Source of the DNA: Variovorax sp.
GTDB lineage: Bacteria; Pseudomonadota; Gammaproteobacteria; Burkholderiales; Burkholderiaceae_C
Length of the DNA: 34,013 nucleotides
NCBI GenBank assembly: GCA_028292285.1
Contig: JAQGMP010000043.1
Span: forward strand, 1-34,013
Direction of reading: 5' to 3'
The position numbers were made by a program, and so were the translations under genes. Below the pieces are notes generated by a model. The model was given only the letters and a program-made list of their open reading frames with translations, did no database searches and was not told the origin of the DNA. Numbering within the stretch: position 1 is the stretch's first letter; each line of letters opens with the position of its first letter. Of the stretch, positions 1 through 8,123 are shown in pieces.

Positions 1-530
1 CGGGTGAACCCTTCGATGTTGTCGATGGTGCCGATCACAGGCATGCCCATCGGGTCTTTGCCCCAGATGGCGCGGTCGAGCAAATCACTGGAGCTATCTT
101 CCGGATCCTCGTCGTACTCGATGGCCTCTTGACGAATCACCTGCAGCTCGCGCTGCAATTCATCTTCGGGATAGGTGCTGTTCAAAACGATGTCGGCAGT
201 CATGCGCAGCAGCTGCTCCGCGTGCCGGCCGAGGCCGGTCATGAAGTAGCCGGTCGTGTCCTTGCCAGTGAACGCGTTGACGTCCGCTCCCAGCCGCTCG
301 GCATCCAGGTTGATCGCCTGCACGGAGCGGGTCGCGGTCCCTTTGAATGCCATGTGCTCCAGAACATGGCCGATGCCGTTGGTGACTGGCGTCTCGTCGC
401 GCGAGCCGACACGCAGGAACACGCCCACGCTGGCGCTCTGCACATGGGGCATGGCTATGGCGAGCAGCCTCACCCCGTTTGGAAGCGTACGAAGAATCGT
501 GGAGGTGCGCTCTGCTTGCAGCCGGGCCAT
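1..530 (-). CDS. M16 family zinc metallopeptidase (N-terminal part, runs off the window)
   Basis: The minus-strand frame starting at the ATG at 530 is not listed as an ORF because it is open at the left edge. It reads MARLQAERTSTILRTLPNGVRL, then GIGHVLEHMAFKGT, which contains the inverted zinc-binding motif HxxEH (HVLEH) of the M16 family (pitrilysin, mitochondrial processing peptidase and bacterial PqqL-like enzymes). The following LGADVNAFTGKDTTGYF and the RELQVIRQEAIEYDEDPED segment are also typical of the catalytic M16 domain. About 176 residues are visible; M16 proteins usually exceed 400. No signal peptide is evident at this start. It begins 3 nt after the stop of the XRE gene, so the two are probably cotranscribed. 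The ORF-track entries on both strands here are shadows in other frames. Confidence 0.9.
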   Translation of the reverse strand, partial: MARLQAERTSTILRTLPNGVRLLAIAMPHVQSASVGVFLRVGSRDETPVTNGIGHVLEHMAFKGTATRSVQAINLDAERLGADVNAFTGKDTTGYFMTGLGRHAEQLLRMTADIVLNSTYPEDELQRELQVIRQEAIEYDEDPEDSSSDLLDRAIWGKDPMGMPVIGTIDNIEGFT

Positions 531-533
531 GGC

Positions 534-791
534 TCAACGGCCCTCGGGCAGCAGCGCCCTGACACCAATGCCGTAGAGCGCGAGCAGCCCGAGCACGTGC
601 CCGACGGCGACACCGGGCTCACCCGCTTCGATGCGTCCGATGGTTTGGACGTGCACGCCAAGGCGCGCGGCCGCGGTGGCCTGGCCTTCGCCCGCCGCCG
701 ACCGGGCCAGCCTCGCCGCTGCTCCCATTTCCCGGATCGCGTGCAAGGCGTCGTCGCCGATGTCTGCCGAGATGCGCTTGCCTTGTGTCAT
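534..791 (-). CDS. XRE-family (HipB-like) helix-turn-helix regulator
   Basis: An 85-aa protein if started at the internal ATG at 791 (MTQGKRISADIG...). The listed 103-aa form adds a low-complexity arginine-rich leader that I judge non-coding. Residues about 24-60 (AARLARSAAGEGQATAAARLGVHVQTIGRIEAGE) form an XRE-type helix-turn-helix. The tail VAVGHVLGLLALYGIG resembles the helix that follows the HTH in HipB antitoxins. HipB genes are normally followed by hipA, but here the next gene, 3 nt away, is an M16 peptidase. It probably represses its own operon, although no clear operator was seen. It could also be a stand-alone regulator unrelated to toxin-antitoxin systems. Confidence 0.8.
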   Translation of the reverse strand: MTQGKRISADIGDDALHAIREMGAAARLARSAAGEGQATAAARLGVHVQTIGRIEAGEPGVAVGHVLGLLALYGIGVRALLPEGR

Positions 792-1431
792 GGGTGCATT
801 GTCGCCGGGGCCGCGGCGCGATCGGTGCCGTGATCCGGCTGCCATGGGCCGACCTGCCGCCCGTGCTTTTGCTGCAAAGGTACCAACCGCCGCAAAGTCA
901 GCTTTCCCAGGTTAACTCTGGACCGATTGCCGAAGCTCAGCTTGGGCATCCGCTCTTCCTGCTCCGGCAAGTGTCAACATCACGCGACGCCGAGGGCGGC
1001 CTCGAGCCGTTCCGAACGCAGGAATCGCAGCGCCAGCGTTGATGCGCCATCGAGGGAAGCCGCCGGCGCATTCAGCAGCAGTACAGCGGGCCCCGGCTCG
1101 GCGGGTTGTGGGGTCGGCGGTGGATTCGGCGGATCGGTCGGCGGTCGGATCGCTCGGTCGTGGTTTGCTCAGGGCTCGCCTACAATTTTGCTTCCGAACT
1201 TGTATGGCGGTAAATTCCCTCGCGGCGTCCTCGACTGCCACATGCGCGATGGCGCACGCTTCCGCCTTTTCACGGTCGCGCGCATCTCGCGGAACGTATG
1301 GCGCCCGTCAGGCTGCTCGCGTTCGAAAGCTGCCGTGAAAGCGGACCTTTTTTTGACGAACACGGACGATGTTTTCTCCATGTTCGCACGTTCATTTCCT
1401 TAGACAGGCTCCCTGCCGGGGCGGCTTCAAC
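792..1431. other. Gene-free stretch between divergent XRE and SulP genes
   Basis: About 640 bases separate two divergent genes, so promoters for both should lie here. ORFs in this stretch are arginine- and serine-rich shadow frames without plausible products. The part near 1110-1160 is low-complexity, with repeated cggtcgg/cggcgg units. I could not assign promoter hexamers or a riboswitch with confidence. Confidence 0.5.
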
Positions 1432-2874
1432 ATGCTCAAACATTTTCGGGCCGAGTGGGCGCCGAGTATTCCGCGCGAGCTCATGGCAGGCGCGGTCGCC
1501 ACCTTCGCGCTGATCCCCGAGGTCATTGCTTTTTCGTTCGTCGCCGGCGTCGACCCCGCGGTCGGATTGTTCGCATCCTTCGTCATCAGCATCGTGATCG
1601 CTTTCGCCGGAGGCAGACCTGCGATGGTGTCCGCCGCGGCGGGCTCGGTCGCATTGGTGGCCGCGCCGCTCGTGCACGCGCACGGCGTACAGTATCTTTT
1701 TGCGGCGGGCATTCTTGCGGGCGCAGTACAGATCCTTTTCGGCTGGCTGAGGCTCGGCGTGTTGATGCGCTTCGTGTCGGACTCGGTGCGTACCGGCTTC
1801 GTCAACGCACTGGCCATCCTCATTTTCTCGGCTCAGATGCCGCACCTCATCGGCGCCAATGGCGCAACCTGGGCGATGGTCGGGCTCGGGCTGCTGGTGA
1901 TCTATGGTTTGCCCAAAATCACGTCCGCGGTTCCCTCGCCGTTGATTTGCATCGTGGTGCTGACGATCGTGGCGCACTGGATGCATCTGCCCCTGAAGAC
2001 AGTCGCCGATCTGGGCCTGCTACCCGAGGCCCTGCCGGCTTTCGCTTTGCCCGCCGTCCCCTTTTCGATCGAGACATTGCGACTGATCGCGCTTCCGGCG
2101 TTGGCCATCGCAATGGTCGGATTGCTCGAATCGATGATGACGGCCAGCGTCGTCGACGAGTCGACCGATACGCCCAGTTCGAAGAACCGGGAGTGCAGCG
2201 GTCTTGGGATCGCGAACGTGGCTGCCAGCCTGTTCGGCGGCATCGCCGGGTGCGGGATGATCGGCCAGACCGTGAGCAACGTGCGCTATGGCGGCCGCGG
2301 CCGGCTGTCCACCTTGTTCGCCGGCGCGTTCCTCCTGATTCTCATGGTGCTGCTGAAGCCGTGGGTGGCACAGGTACCGGTCGCTGCGTTGGTGGCGATC
2401 ATGGTGATGGTCTCCGCGTCCACGCTGGACTGGCGCTCGGCACGGGCTGTATGGCGTCATCCGAAGTTGTCGAGTCTCGTCATGCTCGCCACTGTCGCCG
2501 TGACGGTCGCAACGGCCAACCTCGCGGCCGGTGTCGCGGTCGGCGTGATGTTGAGCGGGGTGTTTTTTACCTTCAAGGTTTCGCGGCTCCTGACGGTGGC
2601 ACGAACGGGAGAAGAGGTGCTCCTGTACCAGGTTTCCGGGCAGGTCTTTTTCGCATCGGCGGATTTGTTGGTCGATTCGTTCGATGTACGAGAGATCGAG
2701 GGCCGGCCCGTCGCCATCGAACTGAGCCAGGCCCATTTCTGGGACATCACCGCCGTCAACGCGTTGGACAAGATCTGCCAGCGCCTGCGCAAGCACGGCA
2801 GCGTCGTCGAGGTGTCGGGAATGAACGAGCAAAGTCGGGCGCTGCTGTGCAAGGTCGACCTCGCCGTCGAGTAG
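1432..2874 (+). CDS. SulP-family inorganic anion transporter with STAS domain
   Basis: The start chosen is the ATG at 1432 (MLKHFRAEW), giving 480 aa; the 21 residues upstream in the listed ORF lack family character. The protein begins with the SulP signature region (ELMAGAVATFALIPEVIAFSFVAGVDPAVGLFASF), followed by about ten hydrophobic segments. It ends with a STAS domain at roughly residues 395-470 (LLYQVSGQVFFASADLLV ... IELSQAHFWDITAVNALDKI). SulP proteins are inner-membrane transporters or exchangers of sulfate, bicarbonate, C4-dicarboxylates or other anions; the substrate cannot be told from sequence. The STAS domain is usually regulatory. The gene stands alone, since the next gene begins 445 nt downstream and has its own operators. 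The ribosome binding site is weak (ggggcgg). Confidence 0.92.
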   Translation: MLKHFRAEWAPSIPRELMAGAVATFALIPEVIAFSFVAGVDPAVGLFASFVISIVIAFAGGRPAMVSAAAGSVALVAAPLVHAHGVQYLFAAGILAGAVQILFGWLRLGVLMRFVSDSVRTGFVNALAILIFSAQMPHLIGANGATWAMVGLGLLVIYGLPKITSAVPSPLICIVVLTIVAHWMHLPLKTVADLGLLPEALPAFALPAVPFSIETLRLIALPALAIAMVGLLESMMTASVVDESTDTPSSKNRECSGLGIANVAASLFGGIAGCGMIGQTVSNVRYGGRGRLSTLFAGAFLLILMVLLKPWVAQVPVAALVAIMVMVSASTLDWRSARAVWRHPKLSSLVMLATVAVTVATANLAAGVAVGVMLSGVFFTFKVSRLLTVARTGEEVLLYQVSGQVFFASADLLVDSFDVREIEGRPVAIELSQAHFWDITAVNALDKICQRLRKHGSVVEVSGMNEQSRALLCKVDLAVE

Positions 2875-2977
2875 ACGACCCGTGACGTCCAGCCGTGTCA
2901 CTCGAACATCCGCCAAGTTCGCCAGAGCAGCCGCCCGGACGCTGCCGGCCAGCACAGCGAACGGCCGGACACAAGAT

Positions 2978-3184
2978 TCAGCGCAACGACAAGGCAGGTA
3001 CTTGCTCGAGATCGCGAAGAAACGGCAATGACCGTGCGCTCGGGGCACCTTGATAGCCCCAATTCTTGAGCTTCGTCGAGCCGGGGCTGGTGTCGCATCC
3101 GGCGACGAGCTCGGTCGACAGCGCGCGGCTCCTCCTGCCGGCATAGTCCTCGCCGCCCTGTCGGCCACCTTCGATGGCCGCGTC
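2978..3184 (-). pseudogene. Possible C-terminal remnant of an unrecognised gene
   Basis: Between SulP and the catabolic operon, one minus-strand frame stays open for about 68 codons and reads AIEGGRQGGEDYAGRRSRALSTELVAG...KLKNWG. Its third codon positions are strongly G/C in the first two thirds, like real genes in the window. It has no ATG or GTG start, being bounded upstream by a stop, so it is either the tail of a broken gene or chance. I do not recognise the family. The rest of the 2875-3225 gap holds nothing I can name. Confidence 0.25.
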
Positions 3185-3225
3185 TCAGAAAAATCGGAGC
3201 GCTCATCGTTCTGAGTGCCATTCTT

Positions 3226-3241
3226 GTGGAAGCGTTTCCGC
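3226..3241. promoter_or_regulatory. LacI-family operator, distal copy
   Basis: The sequence gtGGAAGCGTTTCCgc is a near-perfect palindrome centred on the CG at 3233/3234 and matches the GGAAACGTTTCC-type operator of LacI/GalR proteins. A second copy lies 57 bp downstream. The operon it precedes encodes a LacI regulator, so autoregulation is the natural inference. Confidence 0.75.
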
Positions 3242-3282
3242 ACTCGGCGTTCGCAGGTTCACCGTCGCTGAGGGTAATCACC

Positions 3283-3298
3283 GTAGAAACGTTTCCAC
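3283..3298. promoter_or_regulatory. LacI-family operator, proximal copy
   Basis: The sequence gtaGAAACGTTTCcac is a palindrome centred on the CG at 3290/3291, 22 nt before the first start codon of the operon. It shares the core GAAnCGTTTCC with the distal copy. Its position suggests repression at or just downstream of the promoter, and pairing of the two sites could allow looping. Confidence 0.78.
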
Positions 3299-3319
3299 AA
3301 TTTGAGCAAAACTTGACGC

Positions 3320-3940
3320 ATGAATGGTTCCGCCGCCCGTCCCCTTGCTGTCTCCACACGCCTGCCCCTGCGCCCACCACCCTACGAGCCCGAGGTCGCG
3401 GCCGCGGTGCAAAGCACCGCCTTCCAGGGCTTGTCGCCGCTGAACCTGCGGCTGGCGCTCGCCCATCATCCGAAACTTGGCCCGACATTCCAGGCCATGG
3501 CTCACGTGGTGCTGTTCAAGTGCGCGCTGCCCGAGCGCGACCGCGAGATCGCCATCATCCGCACCGGTGCGCTGACACGATCCGAGTACGAATGGGGCAT
3601 GCACGTGAGCATCTACGCCGGCAAGTGCGGGCTCAGCGTCGATCAGGTCGGTGAACTGACGCACAGCGACGGTTGGAACCGCTTGACCGACCCCCTGTGG
3701 AGCGAGTCCGATCGCCTGATAGTGCGCATGGCGGACGAATTGCATCACCACTCCACGGTGTCCGATGCAACGTGGCACGCACTCGGCGCGACCTGGCCGC
3801 AGGACCAGGTCATCGAACTCATCTTTGCGGCGAGCTTCTATCACATGGCGGCCTTTTTTCTGAACGCCGCCGCCGTGCCACTCGAAGAGGGTGCTGCGCG
3901 CTTTGCCAGTCCGATGGCACAGGCGAGCGTGGCCGCGTGA
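3320..3940 (+). CDS. Carboxymuconolactone decarboxylase-family (AhpD-like) protein
   Basis: A 206-aa alpha-helical protein with the family block ALPERDREIAIIRTGALTRSEYEWGMHVSIYAGKCGLS (residues about 70-108). The EYEWGMH element is in the position of the ExxxxxH active-site region of CMD/AhpD-fold proteins. A CxxC pair as in true AhpD is not visible, so a decarboxylase, isomerase or hydrolase-like role is more likely than peroxidase reduction; the substrate is unknown. It is the first gene of the operon and follows two LacI-type operators. No strong ribosome binding site is seen before the ATG. Its stop overlaps the GTG start of the regulator gene by 3 nt. Confidence 0.87.
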   Translation: MNGSAARPLAVSTRLPLRPPPYEPEVAAAVQSTAFQGLSPLNLRLALAHHPKLGPTFQAMAHVVLFKCALPERDREIAIIRTGALTRSEYEWGMHVSIYAGKCGLSVDQVGELTHSDGWNRLTDPLWSESDRLIVRMADELHHHSTVSDATWHALGATWPQDQVIELIFAASFYHMAAFFLNAAAVPLEEGAARFASPMAQASVAA

Positions 3941-4992
3941 AGGCGAAGATCACCATCCGCGAAGTGGCCAAGGCCGCCGGGGTCGCTGTCGGCACCGCTT
4001 CCCGCGCACTCAACCGCAGCGGTCGCGTCAGCGAGCACGCGATCGCCGCCGTCGACCGAGCGGCACGCGAGTTGGGCTACACCCCGGACGCCGTGGCGCA
4101 GAGCATGCGCACGCGCTCGACGGGCGTGGTCGGGCTGCTGGTGTCCGACCTGGCCAATCCCTTGTACGCACGGATCATCACAGCCGTGGAGTCGCGCCTG
4201 CTCACCGCGGGCTACGCCTTGCTGGTGGCTAGCACTCACAACGACGGCCTGCGCGAGAAGACGCTGGTTGACCTGTTTCGCCGCCGCCGCGTAGATGGCC
4301 TCATCCTCGGCCCCTGCCAGGTGGAGGCGCCGGCGTACCTTGACCTGCTGGCCGCGGACGGTCCCGTGGTCGCGCTGGATCGCGACTTCCAAGGCGACAA
4401 CGCTGGCGTGCACGTCGATCATCACCACGGCGCGCTGCAGGCCACGCGTTACCTGCTCAACCTGGGCCACACGCGCATCGCCCTGATGACACCCGGCAGC
4501 GTGTTGCGTCCGGGGCGCGAGCGCATCGCTGGCTACCGCGACGCCTTTGCCGAGCGCGGCCTGCAACCGGAAGCGAAGCTGATCCGAGCCGAGAAGTCCG
4601 CCATGGACTTCGCTTTCAGCGAGGCCCTCTCGCTGCTCGGATCGCCCTGCGCCCCCACGGCCTTCCTGTGCCTGGGCACGCGCATCCTGTCGGGCGTCCT
4701 GCAGGCGCTGCGCCACTCCGGCCGCACGGCACCTGACGACGTGAGCGTCGTGAGCATCGGCGACACGGATCTGTCCCAACTCTTCAGCCCCGCCATCACG
4801 TCGCTGACCTGGGATCTGGAGGCCGTGGGAACCGCAGTGGCCGAACTGCTGCTGCGCCGGCTTGACCGATCGGTGCCGCTGGAGCCAGAACGCATTCTGC
4901 TCACGACCCAGATGGTGCTGCGCGAGTCCTGCGGTCCGTTGGCCCGGGCGGTTGCGCGCCGCCCCACCCCGCGCAGGATCAGGACGGCATGA
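3937..4992 (+). CDS. LacI-family transcriptional regulator of the operon
   Basis: The listed ORF begins 88 codons too early. The real start is the GTG at 3937, which overlaps the preceding stop (GTGA) and gives 351 aa. Residues 5-60 are a LacI HTH (ITIREVAKAAGVAVGTASRALNRSGRVSE) followed by the hinge helix (PDAVAQSMRTRSTG). The remainder is a periplasmic-binding-protein-like effector domain (VVGLLVSDLANPLYARIITAVE ... VDGLILGPC ... VVALDRDF ... GHTRIALM ... FLCLGTR). It most likely binds the two GGAAnCGTTTCC palindromes upstream of 3320 and is released by a pathway substrate or intermediate. It is placed as the second gene of the operon it should control. Confidence 0.95.
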   Translation: MKAKITIREVAKAAGVAVGTASRALNRSGRVSEHAIAAVDRAARELGYTPDAVAQSMRTRSTGVVGLLVSDLANPLYARIITAVESRLLTAGYALLVASTHNDGLREKTLVDLFRRRRVDGLILGPCQVEAPAYLDLLAADGPVVALDRDFQGDNAGVHVDHHHGALQATRYLLNLGHTRIALMTPGSVLRPGRERIAGYRDAFAERGLQPEAKLIRAEKSAMDFAFSEALSLLGSPCAPTAFLCLGTRILSGVLQALRHSGRTAPDDVSVVSIGDTDLSQLFSPAITSLTWDLEAVGTAVAELLLRRLDRSVPLEPERILLTTQMVLRESCGPLARAVARRPTPRRIRTA

Positions 4993-5771
4993 CCGGGCGG
5001 CTCCATAAGAAGGTGATCCTGGTTGTCGGCGCCGGCTCCGTTGGCCAGGACATCAGCAATGGGGCGGCCTGCGCCGTGACGTTCGCGCGCGAGGGCGCCG
5101 CGGTGCTCTGTGCCGACCGCTCGCTGGCGGCGGCCAACGAATCGGTGCGACGAATCGAGGAGATCGGGGGCGTCGCCGAGCCCTTCGAAGCCGACGTGCG
5201 CAACGCGGTGCAGATCCGAGCCATGGTCGAACACGCGCTGGCGCGCCACGGGCGGATCGACGTGCTGCACCACAACGTGGGCATCGAGGAGTTCGGCGAA
5301 CTGGTGCACGTCACCGAGGAATCCTGGGATCGCGTCCATGCGATCAACCTCAAAGGCCCGATGCTGACCGCGCGCGAAGTCGTGCCCCACATGATCCGCC
5401 AGGGCGGTGGTTCGATCATCAACATCTCGTCCATCGCCAGCCGCAAGTGGAGCCCGATGCAGTTCCTCTCGTACAGCACCTCCAAGGCGGCGTTGAACCA
5501 CATGACACGGGTCGTGGCGCGCCAGTACGCGCAGCACCAAGTGCGTTGCAACGTGATCGTGCCGGGGCTGATCGACACCCCGCATGCGGCCGCACTCTAC
5601 GAGGATGCCCGGGAGGCCGAAGTCGGCCGCGCGACGCGCAACGCGCGCTGTCCGATGGGTCGCCAGGGTTCCGCCTGGGACGTGGCCAATGCCGCTCTGT
5701 TCCTCGCCTCCGACGAATCGAGCTACGTCACCGGGCTCGAGCTCGTGGTTGACGGCGGGCTCTCGCTCTAG
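4989..5771 (+). CDS. SDR-family NAD(P)-dependent oxidoreductase (first copy)
   Basis: A 260-aa classical short-chain dehydrogenase. The cofactor loop is an atypical GAGSVGQDISNG (residues 14-25), and the usual NNAG is replaced by HHNVG (94-98). The catalytic Ser lies in INISSIAS (about 147-148), and the YxxxK motif is Tyr162/Lys166 (YSTSK). The C-terminus VTGLELVVDGGLSL is canonical. It probably oxidises an alcohol or reduces a ketone on the operon substrate. The ATG overlaps the LacI stop (ATGA), which implies translational coupling. The loop and HHNVG variants define a subgroup different from the second SDR at 6772. Confidence 0.93.
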   Translation: MTGRLHKKVILVVGAGSVGQDISNGAACAVTFAREGAAVLCADRSLAAANESVRRIEEIGGVAEPFEADVRNAVQIRAMVEHALARHGRIDVLHHNVGIEEFGELVHVTEESWDRVHAINLKGPMLTAREVVPHMIRQGGGSIINISSIASRKWSPMQFLSYSTSKAALNHMTRVVARQYAQHQVRCNVIVPGLIDTPHAAALYEDAREAEVGRATRNARCPMGRQGSAWDVANAALFLASDESSYVTGLELVVDGGLSL

Positions 5772-5801
5772 TCACTTACTGAACAACAAGGAGACAACAC
5801 C

Positions 5802-6779
5802 ATGCGCAAGCTATTGATGGCCGTGCTCGGCGGCCTCGCGTTGACCGTCCAGGCGCAAGCCCAAGGCACCGGAGACTATCCGACGCGACCCATCCGCTTC
5901 ATCCTGATCTCGGCCGCCGGCAGTGGCGGTGACACGCTCGGCCGGTTGCTGGCCGACAAGATGGCGCCCCTCATCAAAGGCACCTTCGTGCTGGACAACA
6001 AGCCCGGGGCCAGCGGCGCCATCGCCGCCTCTGACATCGCCCGGGCGGCACCGGACGGCTACACCATCGGCATTGGCGGCGCCACCACCCACGTGCTGCT
6101 GCCCGCGAGCAACCCCAAGCTGTCCTACGACTCAGTCAAGGACTTCGCTCCCATCGGGCAGGTCGGCACCGCCTCGATCCTGTTGATCGCAACCAATGAC
6201 TTTCCGGCGAGCAACGTCAAGGAGCTGGTGGCGCTGTCGAAGAAGTCTCCGGGAAGCGTGCAGTACGCAAGCTGGGGTGTCGGCTCCACTGGCCATTTCT
6301 GCGGTGAGTTGCTCAATCTGCGAACGCAGGCGCACATGAGCCACATCCCCTACAAGTCGGTGGTGCAGATCCAGACCGACATGCTGGGCGGCCACATCAA
6401 GCTGGCCTATGTCGACATGGCCTCGGGCTCACCCATGGTGAAGGCGGGCAAGGTGAAGGCCATCACCGCCTGCACCTCGCGCTCGCCGAGCCTGCCCGAC
6501 GTCGCGAGCTACGACGACGAAGGCATCGACTTCGCCGGCAAACGCATGGGCGCGCTGCGCTGGGCGCTCTATGCACCGGCCGCGACGCCCAAACCGATCG
6601 TCGACAAACTCTCTGCCGCGCTCAAGCAGGTCGTCGAAATGCCTGATGTCAAGGCGCGCCTGCTCGACCTCGGGATCACGTCCGCCTACGTCGGTGGCGA
6701 CGAGTTGCGCAGCATGACCGCCGCGGACATCGAGAGCTGGAAGCAGATCGCCAAGGCAGCGAACATCACCAATGAATGA
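5802..6779 (+). CDS. Bug-family periplasmic substrate-binding protein (tripartite tricarboxylate transporter type)
   Basis: A 325-aa protein with a signal peptide (MRKLLMAVLGGLALTVQAQAQ) and the Bug signature YPTRPIRFILISAAGSGGDTLGRLLADKM near the mature N-terminus. Further typical blocks are GASGAIAASDIARAAPDGYTIGIGG, YDSVKDFAPIGQVG and HIPYKSVVQIQTDMLGGHIKLAYVDM. Bug proteins bind carboxylates or small aromatic or amide compounds in the periplasm. No TctA/TctB membrane genes are in the window, so it may use a permease encoded elsewhere or act as a sensor, as is common for orphan Bug proteins in Burkholderiales. A good ribosome binding site (aaggag) lies 9-10 nt before the ATG. It implies that the operon substrate or a product is an organic acid. 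Confidence 0.94.
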   Translation: MRKLLMAVLGGLALTVQAQAQGTGDYPTRPIRFILISAAGSGGDTLGRLLADKMAPLIKGTFVLDNKPGASGAIAASDIARAAPDGYTIGIGGATTHVLLPASNPKLSYDSVKDFAPIGQVGTASILLIATNDFPASNVKELVALSKKSPGSVQYASWGVGSTGHFCGELLNLRTQAHMSHIPYKSVVQIQTDMLGGHIKLAYVDMASGSPMVKAGKVKAITACTSRSPSLPDVASYDDEGIDFAGKRMGALRWALYAPAATPKPIVDKLSAALKQVVEMPDVKARLLDLGITSAYVGGDELRSMTAADIESWKQIAKAANITNE

Positions 6780-7542
6780 CGTCGTGACGACCCCGCTGTT
6801 GCAAGGCCGCGTGGCGGTCATCACCGGCGCCTCCCGCGTGCGTGGCATCGGTCTGGCGACCGCGCGCCTGTTTGCGCAGCACGGCGCACGGGTCGCGCTG
6901 CTCGACCTGGACGAAGGCGAAGCCAGCGCCGCCGCGCAGACACTCGGCCCGCAGCATTTCGGCGCTGGCTGCGACGTGCGCGATGCCGCAGCCTGTATAG
7001 CAGCGGTCCAGCGGGTGCGCCACTGGGCCGGCCGCATTGATGTGCTGGTCAACAATGCCGCCATCACCCAGAAGCGCGGCCTGCTGGAGGTGACCGCGGA
7101 CGACTTCGAGCAGGTGGTCTCGATCGCGCTGCGCGGCTCGTTCCAGATGTCGCAATGCGTGATCCCGGCCATGGTGGAGCAAGGCCGCGGCTCGATCATC
7201 TCGATCTCGTCGATGTCGGCACAGCAAGGCGGCGGCGTGTTCGGCGGCAGCCATTACTGCGCCGCCAAAGCCGGCGTGCTGGGCTTCACCCGCGCAATGG
7301 CCAAAGAGTTCGGGCCGCAGGGCATCCGCGCCAACGCCATCACCCCGGGCCTGATCATGACGGACTTCTCGCGCGGTGCGAATTCCGACGAGAACAAACA
7401 CGCGCTCGGCAAGACCTATCCGCTGGGACGCGTGGGCAAGCCCGAAGACATCGCGGGGGCCTGCCTCTACCTCGCCTCGGACCTGTCATCGTTCGTCACG
7501 GGCGCCACCCTCGACGTCAACGGCGGCGCCTACATGCGCTGA
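6772..7542 (+). CDS. SDR-family NAD(P)-dependent oxidoreductase (second copy)
   Basis: A 256-aa classical SDR with a TGASRVRGIGLA cofactor loop (residues 18-29), NNAA (94-97), an active-site Ser in ISISSMSA, and Tyr162/Lys166 in HYCAAKAG. It ends VTGATLDVNGGAYMR. Its start codon lies 8 nt inside the end of the Bug gene, so translation is probably coupled. With the first SDR it may carry out a second redox step of the pathway, for example a beta-hydroxyacyl-type oxidation. The two SDRs differ in their cofactor loops and are not a recent duplication. Confidence 0.94.
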   Translation: MNDVVTTPLLQGRVAVITGASRVRGIGLATARLFAQHGARVALLDLDEGEASAAAQTLGPQHFGAGCDVRDAAACIAAVQRVRHWAGRIDVLVNNAAITQKRGLLEVTADDFEQVVSIALRGSFQMSQCVIPAMVEQGRGSIISISSMSAQQGGGVFGGSHYCAAKAGVLGFTRAMAKEFGPQGIRANAITPGLIMTDFSRGANSDENKHALGKTYPLGRVGKPEDIAGACLYLASDLSSFVTGATLDVNGGAYMR

Positions 7543-7565
7543 GCCTCACACAAGGAGTAGATTTC

Positions 7566-8123
7566 ATGAGCATGTTGTTCGGCGGTGTCCGCCAGGTCGG
7601 GTATGTGGTGCGCGACATCGAAAAGGCCATGGACCACTGGGCGCGCACCCTTGGGGTTGGCCCGTGGTTCTACAAGGAGGCGGTTGGCACCACAGAGTTC
7701 AAGTACTACGGCAAGCCGTCCCGCTTGCCACAACTGTCCATCGCGCTGGCCAACTCCGGCGACCTGCAGATCGAGTTGATCCAGCAGCGCGACGACGCCC
7801 CCTCGCTCTACCTGGACTCGCTCAATCGTGGCGGTGAAGGTGCGCAGCACCTGGCCTATTGGACCGACAGCGGCTTTGACGAGAACGTGACCCGGCTGCT
7901 GTCCCTCGGTTACGTGGAGGGCCACAGTGGCCGCATGGGCACACGTGGGCGCTTCGCTTACTTCGTCCACCCCGATTTGCCCGGTGGCATGTTCGAAATA
8001 TCCGAGATGGCTGGCGGCAAGGGGGAATATTTCCGCGAGATCCGCAACGCAGCCGAGTCTTGGGACGGCGGAAAGCCAATCCGGCGCATGGTGGCCGGCA
8101 GCACCACGGTCACGCTGCCATGA
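7566..8123 (+). CDS. VOC-family (glyoxalase-like) protein
   Basis: The start is the ATG at 7566 behind an aaggag ribosome binding site; the upstream 137 codons of the listed ORF are a shadow of the SDR. The 185-aa protein contains one vicinal-oxygen-chelate domain: QVGYVVRDIEKAMDHWARTLGVGPW, then GDLQIELIQQ, then GGEGAQHLAYW and PGGMFEISEM. The His in AQHLAYW and the Glu in MFEISEM are in metal-ligand positions. The usual first His is replaced by Gln in RQVGYVV. Relatives include methylmalonyl-CoA epimerase-like and glyoxalase-like enzymes. It may epimerise, isomerise or cleave a pathway intermediate. Its stop overlaps the next start (ATGA). Confidence 0.9.
   Translation: MSMLFGGVRQVGYVVRDIEKAMDHWARTLGVGPWFYKEAVGTTEFKYYGKPSRLPQLSIALANSGDLQIELIQQRDDAPSLYLDSLNRGGEGAQHLAYWTDSGFDENVTRLLSLGYVEGHSGRMGTRGRFAYFVHPDLPGGMFEISEMAGGKGEYFREIRNAAESWDGGKPIRRMVAGSTTVTLP

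Noticed and set aside
129-833. 234-aa ORF on the + strand
   Set aside because: It is antisense to the M16 peptidase and XRE genes, which have clear motifs; its own sequence is His/Arg/Gly-rich without a family signature.
1160-1431. Possible riboswitch before the SulP gene
   Set aside because: No consistent stem set or known riboswitch consensus could be recognised by eye; only scattered short pairings.
1455-2885. 476-aa ORF on the + strand
   Set aside because: It is a shifted-frame shadow of the SulP gene, very rich in Arg; the SulP frame has transmembrane segments and a STAS domain.
2020-3243. 407-aa ORF on the - strand
   Set aside because: It is antisense to SulP and low-complexity; only a different frame within 2978-3184 has coding-like third positions.
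3841-5585. 312-aa and 350-aa ORFs on the - strand
   Set aside because: They are antisense shadows of the LacI and SDR genes; the His/Arg/Val-rich composition is typical of reverse frames of GC-rich genes.
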